Source of the DNA: Thalassia testudinum
Taxonomy: Eukaryota > Streptophyta > Magnoliopsida > Alismatales > Hydrocharitaceae
Direction of reading: 5' to 3'
Length of the DNA stretch: 64,000 nucleotides
NCBI GenBank assembly: GCA_037157565.1
Contig: JAZHRO010000012.1
Location: 54,489,501 to 54,553,500 of the forward strand
Below the pieces are notes generated by a model. The model had not been told where the DNA came from. It did no database searches and saw only the letters and a program-made list of their open reading frames with translations. Below are positions 43,411 through 56,621 of the stretch, in pieces. Both the position numbers and the translations under genes were made by a program. Each line of letters starts with the position of its first letter. Position 1 is the stretch's first letter.

Positions 43411-45012
43411 AGGCATCAAATTTAGCGCTTAACGGGAGGCAACCCATCATCCCAAAAACAGAGACCCGTCTGATTATCCGTCTGTACTCCACATCCATTG
43501 ACCTTGAGTTCAGCCTTAGACAGTTGATTCCACCTCTGGTACACGTATCAGAGCTTGAAATCATCCGCATCATTCATTTTTCGACCCATTCACCCACCCG
43601 ATGTATCCTGTTCTAAGTCCCTGACCTCAACACTATTTCACACCCTCCGTTTACAATGAGGACATTGCAAAACTTTGGCATTGGGGGTTAATAAAGTGCA
43701 TACATACAGAACCAAGAAAAAATCAGAAGGATTCTCACAAAAAATTCACATATGTCAAAAACACAAAAAAATTGAAAAATTATGAAAAAGAACAAAAAAT
43801 GGGGGGAGGGAGGAAATTTTGTGAGCCACATAAACATAAGGAAGAGAAAAAAGATCAAAAAGGACAAAAAGGAGCACAAAATGAGAAAGAAAAAGAAATA
43901 GTCATTAGTAAAAGATTAAGGAATTAACTGAAGTTCTAGACCAGATCAAGAAAAGAAATAGAAGAAAAGTGCTAAGGTAACATAACAAGAGATTAGCGGG
44001 AACGCTGGTCTTAGGCCTCTTTGGCTAGATTCTTTAGCTTAAAAATTCACGTATTCGCTAAAATCTGGATAATCCTCAAGAGGTTGAGGAAAATGCGAAG
44101 CTTAGGTATTAGGTCTAAGGCTTAGGAAGTATTCGACCTCGTTAACTGACCTCCGGTTTGCGGGATTCGGTAACCTAAGCACCCCAAATTCACACACAGT
44201 CTGGTTCAGTGCGCATAAACATCCAAATCACGCAAAAGCGTTTAATGTTCTGAAAAAGTCACCTAGATTAGGAGCGGCCAATCAACACAAGTTGATTTGG
44301 ACGAGTTCCCGGTGCGGAGAGGCGGGAAATTCCCCTCGAAGATGCGTAACAACATATCGTCTCCCCGGTGCTTGTCTCTTAGGATATTTAAATATCCTAC
44401 TGGGGGCATGTAAGCACTCTGCTGGTTCAGATACCATGGGCGGCATTATCACGAAATGTCGATCGCCAGGGTTTGAATTCAGCCACGGAACGCCATGGGC
44501 GGGATTATCTCGAAAGCCAGGGTTCTGGGGGTTGCCATGGGCGGGATTATCTCGAAAGCCAGGAACCCTTGAGGATTGATGATGGGGACGAGGAATCCGA
44601 TACAGACCGTGTTGAGAAGCTAATCCGAAGCTAGAAATAGAAAAGAAAAGAGAGAGAAAAGTTCTCCAAACAAATAAATCCTCTCTCTCTTACAAAAACG
44701 CACTGCAAACTGAACTTAGGCAAAAAAAAAAAAAGTCTCAAGCACGGGTGCTTTAACCGCGGAGTCCAACAAACCCTAGGTTAGTTTCTGTGGGCCTTAG
44801 AAACCCTTGCGAAGGACTGAGGCTAAAGCGGGTCAGGTCCGGATTTTGGTTGGTACTTGAATACCTCTAGGCCTATTGTCGGCATTCCTACCAAATCACA
44901 AAAGAAAAGGAGAAGCACTTATCATGATTGTTGACAGACACTCAGGGTCTAGAACAGAAGTTAAAACCTTGAAATTTTGCTAAGGGACTAGCAAAAGCTA
45001 GGCATGGGGGTA
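43411..45012 (+). other. E4 3' untranslated region
   Basis: Collinear with E3: TTAGCGCTTAACGGGAGGC block near 43420-43445, internal polypurine-like tract (about 43656-43690), A-rich stretch, triple repeat (44434-44563), GA tract near 44650, terminal polypurine tract ending 45012. Confidence 0.7.
44434..44563 (+). repeat. Triple CCATGGG repeat in E4
   Basis: Units start at 44434, about 44492 and about 44535. The last two read CCATGGGCGGGATTATCTCG then AAAGCCAGG. Confidence 0.75.
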
Positions 45013-46849
45013 TGATGAGAGCCTCATCATGAGCCATAACTAGCTCATTTTGACCCAATAAAGAAGATAAAAGCCCCTACATAACCTAGAAGAAGGCCTA
45101 AATGAAGGAATAAGTGTTCTGAGAAGAAAACATGAAATAAAGGTTAAAACTGCAATTTTACCATTGCAGTACATAAACGGGATTTTTCAGAGACAAAACA
45201 TAGGCCAAATGGTCTAAATGAAATAAAAAGTGGGTTGAGTCAATCAGAAATGGGTTCATGTGCAATCCAGGAATTAAATGACATTTGGTAACCCTAAAAC
45301 AGACCTGCTTAAATCAACAAGGTTATGGCCAGGATAAAAATCAAGTAAATCCTCTAAAAATCATATAAAAATATCCTCTAGGGTTTATAACATTCAATTT
45401 GGCCTTTGGAACCCAGTTTGACCTAGATTAGGGTCCTAGTTCATCAATTAACCTAATTTGGGTTTTTACGCAAAATATCCAGTCAAAAAAGGTCAAACCT
45501 AAAATCCAACTTCACCATTGGATTCCTTAGGTCCAAATTAGGTTTGTACCAAAATTTGGACCTAAGGGGAGGTCATCTTGACCTACTTTACAATTTAGTA
45601 CACCCAAATCACAACTTGGTCCCTTCTTTTGAAAATCATCACAGAGAGCCCCCTAACTTCCTCGCCACCTTTGCAATCAGGTCCTGCCACCATTGTTGGG
45701 GCAGAATCCTACTCCGACGAGGATTAGAGAGGGAATACTCTCTGATTCCTCAGAGATCCCCTCCCAGAAATGGAAGGGAGATTCTCTGAGGAATTCCCTT
45801 TCATCTAAGGCTAATCACGATCTCTGGTGTGAGCCCAATCTCTCGTGCGAACGCATGAGGGATTTGGGTATCCACCTACTTTCCTTCTTCGGTGAGCCAT
45901 CAGAGATAATGGCGTGCCCTCCACGCTCTGAAAGCACGGCCTAGTGCCTATAAAAGAACCCCCAAACCTGACCGCTCATTTTCAGCTTGACTTGGCCGGA
46001 CTTCCACCTCAACTTCTTCTCTTTCTTCTCTGGCCAAGGGTCCAGCGAGCTCCGGCGAGCCCCCCTCCCCTCCCTCTTAGCTCTGCCACAAAACCAGTGG
46101 CAGAGTCACCTTCCTGATTCTCCTCCGCGTCGCACAATACCCGCGCACGCCGCCTCAGCCCCGTCGTCGCCGCCGTCCTCCTCCACTGGGCAGCTTCTTC
46201 TCCGGCGATAGCAGGTACAGCTGTCCGCCTCTCCGTCCCCCTTCATCCCTGTAGTTAGGCTTAATACATTCTCCATCTTCCCCTCTCTCTTTTCCCCCTT
46301 TTATTTCATTTAATTGCCCCTCGACCGTCGCTGACCACCTCCATCTTCCTCGCCTCCGACCGACCTCCGGCGAGCTGCCCCCACCATTCCGCCCCTCCAC
46401 ACGGCTCGCCAATCGTCTCATAAGCTCCGCCTCACCACAAGGAACAACCTCCGCCCATCCACCATCCCTCTACGTCTCCACCACAGTCCCTCGAACACAC
46501 TCACACCCCCGGCCACAGGTTGACCTAGGCACGCACGCCTAGGCCATCCCACATCCTGCCGCATGGCTCACCACCTTCGCCATGCCACAGCGAAGGTGCC
46601 TAGCTGGTCTGATTAAGCCGAGAGGCTTGTTTTGTGTTTGACAGGATTTCAGCCCCTGTCGCCATTGACGGTTGGAGCAGCTCCAAGCTTCAGCAGCTTC
46701 AGGCGTCAGGTTCTCCAATCTTCAGGTGCAGCATATTCGGGATAGTAGTGCGAAGCACCTAAGTCCAGCAAGGAGCGCAGCAACGTCCACAGCTGTGGCG
46801 ATTGCACGAAGGCTCTACGGGTGCGCGCGGGAGCGGGGCAGAACTAATA

Positions 46850-46890
46850 GTCCCACATCGGCGAAACGCGAAGTGCAGGTATACTTTAAA
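46850..46890 (+). promoter_or_regulatory. snRNA-type USE plus TATA-like box in the E4 LTR
   Basis: GTCCCACATCG (46850-46860), 24 nt, TTTAAA (46885-46890) aligned to TATAAG of E3. There is no run of four T until GGTTTTGCTC at 47161. Confidence 0.55.
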
Positions 46891-47179
46891 TTGTTTTTGT
46901 GATATTGCCTCGTTGCCTCCGAACGCACAGGGGTGAGGTCCCTCACCTTATCCCACGCTCGCCTCGTCCGCGGTTTCACCTCGCGGATCTGGTGGGCTCC
47001 GACCCGACCTAATCTGAGCACACCTCGCGCATCACCCACCTGCCGGTGCGCCTGGTCCCGGGTGCGAAATTCGACCCGATTACCCGCGGCTCTGGGAGAG
47101 CATCCTTTGAGTGAATTGCAGAGAGAGAGAGAGACGTGCGGGTAGAGGGAAAAGGGTAGGTTTTGCTCTTTATGCAGGC

Positions 47180-47520
47180 AGGCCGGGCGTTGAAGAGAAG
47201 AAACTTAGCCAAAGAAGCAAAGGCAGAGAAGAAGCCTTCACAGAAGAGAGAAGACAAGGAAGGAGAGACTGCTGAGAAGAATAAGACAGAAGAGAAAAGA
47301 AGCAAAGGAAGGAAGAAGAGAGATTGCAGAGAAGAGAAGAAAGAAGAGAGGCCAAGACAGAAACCAAAGAAGAAGACCAAGGAAGAAGAAGCCTTCGCAG
47401 AGAGAGAAGAGAAAGAAGAAGAAAGACCAAGACAGAAGGAAGACAGAAGAGAAAGATGCAAAGTGAAGACTGAAGAAGAAAGAAAGCAAGATCAGAAGAA
47501 GAATCTTCAAAGAAGGGAAA
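47180..47520 (+). repeat. Expanded purine-rich tract in the E4 LTR
   Basis: About 340 bp of nearly pure A/G built from AGAAGA, GAGAAG and AAGCC-type units. The open frames seen in it are compositional artefacts. Confidence 0.7.
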
Positions 47521-47787
47521 CTTTTAAGATGTCTGATCTTGTGATCAGACGTCCAATTTTACTCTTTTGTCACAATTACTTTTTAACCGCATACATTCAT
47601 ATTTGAATTCAAGTTTTGAGTAAATTAGAGTGTTCAATTACATTTGAGATTAGTAGTAAATTCCAATTGCTCCCTGTGTTCGACCTCGGATACTCCGATT
47701 TTCGAGTAATAAAAATCTTTATTTGTTTGAATGCTTTGTCGGCTATATTACAATGTGTTATCTTTTAAAACCCGATCAAGCGCGATA

Positions 47788-49001
47788 AATAGGACTCGAC
47801 CCCTGTGCTTGGGCGAATATCCTAAAGCACAAAAACAATATATGTGCACTCAAGCGCTCTTCCGTGCCCGATGTGGGACTAAACCCACTGCATCTTCACT
47901 TGCGTGCAGCTGAGGTGAAGCTTCATTGATTGGGGATGCTGCTGCTGCGATCCTCAATTGAGGACTAGGCGGTCTTCCTGGGTTGGGTCCGCACGGCCTG
48001 GAGCAAGTCTTGATGAAGAACACTCCTGGAGGACTGCGTACGTTGTCGGAGATGGAGGTGGCGGCGGCGACAAATGGCGTATACCTGAAACATGAAGGAC
48101 GGCCTTACGGCCACATTAAATAACCTCAGGAGCTTCAAGTGGATGCGGCGAAGGCGGTGGTGGTGGTGGCGTGCCATGAAGGTGGTCGTAGAGGGCTAGC
48201 GGAGGCGGAATAGGTGGTGTGAATGTGGTGTGTTCGGTGGAGCATTTGGGTGGGTGGAATGGCGAATAAGGATGAAGGTTTTGTGCGCAAAGGTATGGCA
48301 GAGCTTGTGAGTGTGTTGGCGAGGTGTGTGGTGCGGCATAAACTAGGGGGGTCTTTGCAATAGATTTCAAAAGCTAGGGATTTAAGTGAAAGAGAAAGAG
48401 TTAAATTGAACCAAAATGCAAACTAGGTCAAGATGATCTCTGATTGGGCCTAAATTTTGGTAAAAACCTAATTTGGATCCAAGGAATATGATGGTAAAGT
48501 TGGATTTTGTTTTTGACCAAGTATGATTAAGTAATTTATGCAGAAACCCAAATTAACGCAACTTCCTATCTGAGACAATGTTTTAGGTCAAAATGGGTTC
48601 CAATGGTCAAATCAAGGATACCAAATCTTATGGAATATTTTTATATGATTTTTAGAAGGTTTAGATGAATTTTATCCTGACCAGAACCTCTGTTAATTAG
48701 GCAGGTCTGAAATTAGGGTTTCAGGTGTCCGTGAATTATGGAAATATGCGAAAACCCATTTCTGTATGCATGGACCCTTTTGTTAGTCATTTATGCTCAT
48801 TTGACCTTCATTTAACCCCTAGAAAACCCCATGATTTCTCTGAATTTATGATTTGTTAAAACTGCAGATTTAACCCTGATTTAATGTATTCTTCTTAGAA
48901 TGGATATGCAATGAATTACGACTCTTCAGCAGTTATGTAAGAGCAGTTGTCCATTGATTCTGAATAATTGAAGCTAGTTATGGCTGATAATGACGTTATC
49001 A
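47788..49001 (-). repeat. E6: minus-strand LTR, 5' (U3/R) fragment
   Basis: Reading minus from 49001 it begins TGATAACGTCATTATCAG, with GCCATAACTAGC as in other LTRs of this type. It has the GTCCAAATTAGG-type blocks near 48410-48480 and a USE, GTCCCACATCG (47879-47869), followed by ATATA after 26 nt. It stops at the E4 join. Confidence 0.7.
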
Positions 49002-49426
49002 TAAAAAAGGAACCCAATACAGACCGTGTTTAAGGCCAATCTAATGATAGATTTAGGGGAATATAAAAGAGAAGAGAGGGAAACTCTCAAAATAAACATC
49101 CCTCTCTATCTCTCTTATCAAAATTACACTGGCAAACTGAACCTGGGCTTGCTACGAATACACATGGGTGCTTTAACCGCTAGGGTTAACGAACCTCTAG
49201 GTAGTTTTTGTGGGCCTTAGAAACCTTTGTGGCAGACCCAAGGATGAGGCCAGTAAGGTTGGGATCTTGGCTGGTACTTGAGTACCTATAGGCATATTAT
49301 TGGTATTTTGATATGATTTCTAGAGATGCAGCCTAGTAGGACATCCTGATGGTTACATCTGGCTTAGAGATCTAGTTTGGTCCATAGGATTTTGTTAGGG
49401 ACTAGCAAAAGATAGGCATGGGGGTA
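49002..49426 (+). other. E5 3' UTR, last part, and polypurine tract
   Basis: It resumes E5 (ACCCAATACAGACCGTGTT as in E3 at 26557) and ends with GGGACTAGCAAAAG then ATAGGCATGGGGGTA at 49426. Confidence 0.75.
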
Positions 49427-51984
49427 TGATGGTAACACCATCATGGGCCCTAACTAGCCACAATTAGACAGGTTCAATTGGTTAAAGCTCCTACTTAATC
49501 ATCTGAGGGGTACAACTCCGCAATATTCTGATTTGAGAAGAAAATAAGGAAATATGGTTAATTCTACAATTTTAATAGAACATCACAAATGTAGATTAAC
49601 CACGGGATCACTTGAGGGTTAATTAAAGGTCAATTGAGCACAAAAGTATAAAAAGCGGGTCCATACTGACTGAAACAGGGTTTCACGCATTTCAAGAACG
49701 AAAACAATACCAAAAACTTAATTATCAACCCCACTTAAATTGAAGAGGTTCTAGTTAGGATAAAATTAATGTAAACCTCCTAAAATTCATATAAAAATAT
49801 TCTAAGAGGTTTGGTACCTTTGGTTTGACTATCTGAACCCATAATGACCTAGAACAGAGTTCCAAATGAGAATTTACCCTTTTTTGGGATTCTGTGCAAT
49901 TTTCCCAATCAAACATGGTAAAAACTCAAATCCAAGTTCACCATTAGATTTCTTGGGTCAAAATTAGGTTAATACCAAAACTTAGGCCCAATCAGGGTTC
50001 ATCTTGACCTAGTTTGCATTTTAGCCCTTAGAACTTCTGATTCTCACATTTAGACCCTTAGGTTTCAAATTTATTGCATTCAGGTCCCTAATTTTATCAT
50101 CATCTCCGCAGAAATACCCCCTCCACCATTGAAATGTGAACAGCATCTTCCAACCCATGGCAGCTGACTTCAATTGCTGATTTCTCCCTCAATATGCAAC
50201 TAAATCCTTCCAAACTTGGAAGGATGAATCCCAATGAGATTCTCTTCCAGAAGAACCTAATCTCATGCTCCCATATAGAGTACAAAGTTCTAGCGAGCTC
50301 CAAGAAATCAGGGACCTTGTTTCCAAAAGGGCTACTCCAATTCGTGGTTTTTAGGCAATTGAAACCCAAAACCCTCATCTATATAAAGACCCCGTGCTCC
50401 TAGCTTCCTCTTCAGCCAAGAATTGATCGAAATTCGCTCTCTTCCTACTTCTCCGGCCATCTTCTTCTTCTTTTGCTTTGGTAAGCTCCTCCGCCTCCCT
50501 CTTCCGGCCAACCAACCACCAACTTGGAAGGCCCAAACTCATCCTCTCTTCCTTGCGCTCCTCGCCAACCAAAGCACGAGTGCCTTCTGCCTCTTCTTCC
50601 TCACCGATTCCATCGCCGGACTTCACCATCTTCTTTGCGTCTGGTCGACCAATGTCGGACGCCTCTCGCCTCCCCACGTCACCCTAAGCCCCCTAACTTC
50701 TTCCTCTCCCTCTCTAGGATCATTCTATGTCTTTAGAATTAGGTTTCATCCACTGCCGCCACCGTTCCACCCTCATCTTACCCGGAGCTCGTGCTGGCGC
50801 CACCTACCACAAAACACAACTCCACCAACATTATTTGGAGCTTTGACCCTTCTTTCACCCTGTTGGACAACCAACCTTCCACTTGCACAGTCCGACTTCG
50901 TCCGACCACCATTCACCTCCAAACTCCACTTAACCACCACCATCACCTTCCTTAGACCTAGGCGAAGCCTGTGAATATATTAATTGGGTCCACGAGCCTA
51001 TATTTTGGATTGTAGGTGTTTGTCGAATCTTCGCTTCACGCCGCCTTCATCCACCATTCACCGCCGACCATTGACTCCCAGGTCAACCCCAACAACTACA
51101 GCTTCAACGTTAGAACCCACCTGCAGCTTCAATTGAAGAAAGATGCTCAGTAGTAGCTACAATCCACAAAGATCCCTAGCTGCTGTGCGTGGGATAAGGA
51201 GTTGGAACATTAGTCCCACATTGGCAGTTTTTAAAGAAAATCTTGATACTTATGGAGAAATGCACATAGCCACGTTGCCTTAGAGCGATTGGGTGAGGTC
51301 CCCTCGCAATCCCCACACACGCCCTCGCTCGCACTCATGCTTCGCGAGTCTGGGCTCCAATCTGTTTACCTTCTACTATTCACTTGGGTCTAGTTTGAGA
51401 GAAAGAGATCTGAGGAGGAGGGAGGGGGCTTTTACACTATAGTGCATTGGGATTCGTGCCTACCCCTCCTTGCTCAGCAGTTAGCCTCTCTTGGTTGCCT
51501 CTTGTGCTATGCTTGTGAGGCTTTTGCCTTGTGCTTGCTTTTGAGGCTTTGGGAAGATAAAGCATCTAAGCCTTGTGTTGACATATGATTGGTTGCACTG
51601 TGGAGACATTTACTTGCGTGGATTAGTGATTTTGTTCTGATACTGTTGAAATATTTGGGGTTTGAATACTATGGGATTAGAGCTTAATTTCTAGGGTTAA
51701 TTTGGTGGTTTCAACCACCATTTTTAGTTCTTTATTTTTATATTTTTATCCTTGACATTTGAGATATATTTCCGATCTATATTGAATATCATTTTTGTTA
51801 TTTAATTCACTTGCAATTATTATTTCTGATTACTGCGATTAGTAAATTGATTTTCCATGTTTGCTCCTTTCGAATGACCTCGGACTCACGTTTGACTTTT
51901 GACCTTATAAATTTAAATGTCGATTCACTTTTGTTGACTATACTATGATGCGTATTTTAAAACTCGATGAAAGCACGCTCAACA
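49427..51984 (+). repeat. 3' LTR of E5
   Basis: It begins TGATGGTAACACCATCATGG and ends CGCTCAACA, 2558 bp. TATA at 50380-50387. A weaker USE (GTCCCACATTG, 51213-51223) lacks a good TATA at 24 nt. The next TTTT after it in the expected region is at 51430. The flank after the LTR is ACACC. The 5' LTR lies outside the window. Confidence 0.85.
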
Positions 51985-53544
51985 ACACCCTTATTGCTTC
52001 CAACTCACTTTTACATGATAATGAAATGGGCGACACCCTTGTTTGGATCAATTTGGAAGACAAACATTTGGGCTCATTCCAGGATGCGCACACCAATGAC
52101 AGGCGGCATGAAAGTCAATCAGTTACTAAGGTGCTTTTGATGACATTCAGGAATTGGAATTGTTGTTGAGGATGAATGCTGAACCTCTCAAGCTCTCCTT
52201 GACTCTCTTCACTAGCTACATTGCAATTGAGAGACTTATACTTCAAAAACAGCTCCCTAAAGTCTCTACTCACATTCCTACCTTACGGGGGGATAACCAG
52301 ACTAATACGTCCTGTGGTAGAGTGGTGGGTTTGGATCTATGCTTGTCCATGTCAGCCCATCATTCTTAAGATGTCCTTCTTAGCACCCTCTTTTTCTCAC
52401 ACATATCTGCTTAAGGAGCCTTTGCCTCCTCGCTCAGCACTCCCAGAGGTCACTACTCATGTGTATTATGTCAAACTTCCAACAATAGCTCAGGAGTACC
52501 CTATTTTCAACTGCATCTAGAGAGCATTTGGCATCCCTCTCCATCACCAGCTTGCCAACATCTTGGATTACTTAGTCGCTAGGCCAGGTTTGTTACAAAT
52601 CTTCTTTGGGTCTCCTTTTGCTTCTCTTCTAGAGCCTGATTTGTAAGAATCACCCGTTGGGATACCTCTCAACTCCATCTTAGGTAATATCTTTCCTTGC
52701 TTTTGCTTTCTAATGAGGACATTGTCAAATTTAGGCATTAGGGGGTACAACCTAAGGTTGTTCATAGCATTTATACATACTTTGCGTGCATGTAGTTAGG
52801 GCATTCATATTTAAAAGAAAAAGAAAAGCTGAATTGTGAGTTGAACTGCAAGTATATTGAGGGGGAAAAGGAGAGAGAAGAAGAGAGAGACACAAAGAGG
52901 AAAATGTGCAAAAATTATGCTAGTCCCAGCATTTGATTATGGAAGAGTCTACCTAAGTTCTGTGCTAGAATGAATTATTAATTAAGTCCTAAAGTGCTAA
53001 AGAAAAGGAGATAAGTGAGGAATATCGACTTTAGGCCTCCTAGGTCTGTTCTAGGGCTTAAACACTCATGTACTTGTTGAGATCTAGACAATTCCTCAAG
53101 AGGTTGAGGAAGTTGTGAGGTTGATGTATTAAGTCCAAGGCTTGGGGATTATTCGGCCCTGTTTCCTGCCCTTTGGTTTGAGAGACTTGGTAACCTAGGC
53201 ACCCAAAAGTCACACACCGGTCTAGTTCAATGTTGTTAATGAAAACTAACGTCAAAACAAGTTTTGTCTGAAAAGGTTTTGCCGAAGATTTGACTTAGGA
53301 GTGTCTCGAAGACACAAGGTAATTGGACGAGTTCCCAGCGCGGAGAGGAGGAATGAAAAATGCTCCCCTCAAAGATGCGTTATAACATACCATCTCCTCA
53401 GTGCTTGTCTCCTAGATATCTAAAAATTCTAGTCTCTAGAAGTGCAGCACGAAAAGGCATCCTGATGATAAAATTTGGCCTAGAGACCTAGTCTGATCCA
53501 TATGATTTTGCTCGGGGCTAGCAAAACTTAGTCATGGGGGTATT
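51985..53544 (+). mobile_element. Eroded internal 3' region of another element of this group
   Basis: It holds an internal polypurine-like tract (about 52711-52746, ATGAGGACATTG then TTTAGGCATTAGGGGGTA), a GA tract near 52865, the ACCTAGGCACCC/TTGGTTTG block near 53165-53205, and a terminal-type tract at about 53513-53544 (GGGGCTAGCAAAACTTAGTC then ATGGGGGTATT). Frames at 52154-52520 look like a decayed ORF, too degenerate to assign. It is the DNA into which E5 inserted. Confidence 0.6.
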
Positions 53545-56500
53545 TGATAGATTTACTTTCGTGGACCAAATTGGAGCCTAAGTGCATTATTGCTGATATG
53601 GAATTTGAGTTAAAATAGGCATTACATTGAGAAAATTAATTCGGCATTGGATTTAAAGAATCATTACATTTCATTATGTGATTTAATTAATTATTTGATG
53701 CATATCATTTTTGGGATTCCATATGGGTAAATAAAAAATTCCTCTAAGATTCTCAATATCCCCTCAATCTCTCTAGTATGTGATAATTTCTCGCCTTCCC
53801 TTATTCTCTCTTCTCTCTTTCTTTAATAGGCACATGCAGAAACACAGGAACAGCCATCTTCCCCCACGGCCCCCCCTCGATGTCCTCTCTCTACAGGAGG
53901 AGAACCACCACTGTGCTCCACCATGCGCCAATGCTGACTCCACAATCGCGAGCCTCCTCCTTCCTGCGACCGCGACTGTGTTTCCTTCGACGAGCATAGT
54001 GATAACATGCTCCTCAACTTCCACCCTGCGAGCCACCGCCATACGACCTCAACACCTTTCGCCGACCACAACTGTGTTCATCTCAACTGCCCATGAAATG
54101 ACCTTTCCCAAGGGTCATTTGGTGGTTTCCCTAAACTAAAGGAGCCTCATCGTAAATTTTGTGCACCAAGAAACACACGTAGAGACACCTGTCCAAGTTA
54201 TTTGGCTCGTAGAGGGGCTTAACGCAATTCTTACACCCTTACTTCTCACCCTTTTGACCCTATGTAAACAACACTAAGAACCTAGGATGTTTCTCGTAAT
54301 TTTTCTTGACCCCACAAGCCCTAAAACCCTACCCGATACCCCTTTAAAACCCTCTCCCTTGTAATCTCGCTCCTCCCCCAACCACCGTGGGCGATGTGCC
54401 CTTCTCCCCTTTTTCAAAATTTAGAGTGAGGGAGAGAGTAAAGAGAATGAGGGGCAGAGAGAAGGAGAAGGTGGGAGAGAGGGCTGCAGCGATGCAATTC
54501 GCATGGTATTGCGGGTGCGGTAGGCGAGGCAGTGTTGAAGATGACGTGCATGGCTCGCAAGGCAGAGCAATGCTGCGAGGGAAGTCACTATAGGCGCTAC
54601 ACGTGTGGAGCAGGCGGATCCTGTGGCCATTGAACATCCGTAACACCTTGGGGATGGTTGAAGGATCCTGTAAACGGCTGGGACGAGCTCTGGATGTTCG
54701 AGGATGTGCAGGGCATGAGGCGTAGCCTGCTCGAGGTGTTTGCGACAGGGACAGGCTCGAGGAGCGAGCTCATGTGGGGAAACAACACTCGCACAGAGTG
54801 AGCTCAAGTAAGGAGTCAGGCGCGGGCGGACTTCGAGGTGCTTTCAGACGTTCGAATAGGGCATCCGACGTCTGGAGTGGTTCCAGGACGATCGGGACAC
54901 CCGCTAGACGTCTGAGGAAGAGAGTTGGAGTCTTGCATGGTTTAAGACATTTAATACTGGCATTAGGCTCTTCTTGAAGCAGACAGGCGGTCGATTCAGC
55001 CAGACCAAGCCCAGTTGGTCTAGTTCAAGTGAACCAAGACCTTTCCGAGGTTAGTTTGGGGGAGTTGTTTGGTCTCCGAATCTTGCAAGTAAGGTACCAT
55101 TGGAAAGCTCTTGAGATTTCCCAAATACTAAAATTGTTTCTACACTATTTTGAGCTATTTTAACACATTGAAATTTGGTCAACGTGTTAAATGCTCTGTT
55201 TGACCATTGAATTGGTGTAGGCTCTGAGTCTGTGGTACGTGAGGGACCTGCGGAGGTGTCAGGATCAGTCTCTCTTGCCGCCATATCTCCCGTACCCCTA
55301 GGTAGAGTGGTCCTTCCCATCTCGGTGTGTTTAGTTTTCATTAAGTGCATGATACCTGTAGCGAATTAGTCAAGTGCCAAGATTTCTATGAATGTGCCTA
55401 ATGAATGAAATAGATGTTTGCTTAGCCTTACAAGTGTATTTACTTGCATGCATGCCCTAAGTTTAAAAGGATAAGACTCTGCACTGGAGTTACATATGTG
55501 GTTGATTAATGTTTGACGTGGAGAAGTGTTAACCCTAATGGTTGGAAATACAGGTTTATGCTGATGCAACTAATTGTCTATTCCATGCTAAATGCGAATT
55601 ATGATTTATGATGTATGAAATCTATGATGCTTGAATAGAATTTAAGGGATTATGAACGCTCTTAGTGATGACTAGAAAATAACTTATTGGTTGTGGTATG
55701 AAACTCTGATAATGATGGATTGTTTTTGCCTAGCGTGAGGCACAACTGTTGTTTGGGGCTCTAGTACGGGGGTGAGCTGACCTTCGTGTACCCACGTACT
55801 GAGGAGAGATATTCACCCCTTGTGTAGGGAGAGGCTAGCCTTTCCCTGGGTTGGGACCTAGGGTAGGAATGGCCTCCCCACATTGACTCATTAGGACTAC
55901 ATAGCTACTCGAGATAGTCAGGCAAGGGTACACAGACCAGTGAGGGGCACGGCCCCTATTCTGTGCTATATGACTCTGAGCGTACTCGTTAGCGGAAAGG
56001 ACTGACCACGTGCTAGTATGGGGTAGATTACCGTGCATTTATCGCGCGTACCGTAGTTACTACTATGTTGTGATCATGACATTGGGGTGGTGACCGGGTG
56101 TAGGAGAAACACGGTGTGGTCTCTTGGTTAAGAGAGCACCACGTGCACATTCTACATCGCGGGGAAAACTGCAACAATATTGTTCCGTTATGAGACATGG
56201 AACCAAGAGAAAATGGGATCTTTGCTAGAATAATCGAAATCACAAAACAACTAGTATTTTGAAATAGAAATAAAACATGAAAGTGTTGAAATGCTTATTA
56301 CTGCCTTAAATGTTTACTGCTTTCCTCCTTAGTAAAATTATGTTATTTGAATGTACATTTGCCACTCTACTTAGCTCGTTGCTGACAACTACCACTTATG
56401 TTCATGACAAGGAGGTGAGTAGCTAGTACCACTGGCTGTAGAGGGAGCTGGGCCTAGCCGAGCATAGCCTTAGCTAGATTCAACTTTTGTTTCTGTTGTA

Positions 56501-56621
56501 GAGGGCCTTTTCCCTTCTGTTGTTGTGAGTATCCATGCTTGGAACATGCAGTTCTATTTTCGTTTTCTATTATGGTTGTGATGGCTATGTTGAGAACCTT
56601 TCTTTTCTCTTATGGTATTGG
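53545..56621. other. Unclassified block, possibly an LTR or other repeat
   Basis: It follows directly after a polypurine tract and begins TGATAGATTTAC, yet does not resemble the other LTRs. Open frames are short and overlap in several phases (e.g. 53773-54139, 54344-54807), with no recognised domain. The GC-rich 54420-54920 part carries GACGTCTG-type repeats. A possible TATA is near 54340. I see no primer site, tRNA or coding domain. Confidence 0.3.

Larger units (their letters stand above)
41975..47787 (+). mobile_element. E4: 5'-truncated E3-like element inside E6
   Basis: Homology to E3 starts abruptly in the middle of its ORF (E3 position about 23905) and runs through the 3' UTR, polypurine tract and LTR (45013-47787). 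There is no 5' LTR, primer site or leader. The LTR ends raggedly (…AAGCGCGATA instead of …GTGAACA), so both borders look like illegitimate joins rather than clean integration. Confidence 0.75.
45013..47787 (+). repeat. 3' LTR of E4
   Basis: It begins TGATGAGAGCCTCATCATGA and is clearly homologous to E3 but diverged. TATA at 45949-45956, USE at 46850-46860, purine-rich tract expanded to about 340 bp (47180-47520), dyad 47529-47552. The end is altered. Confidence 0.85.

Noticed and set aside
47009..47606. Lys/Glu-rich and Ser/Phe/Leu-rich open frames of up to 150 codons
   Set aside because: They are the two strands of a purine-rich LTR tract. Open frames are expected from lack of T on one strand.
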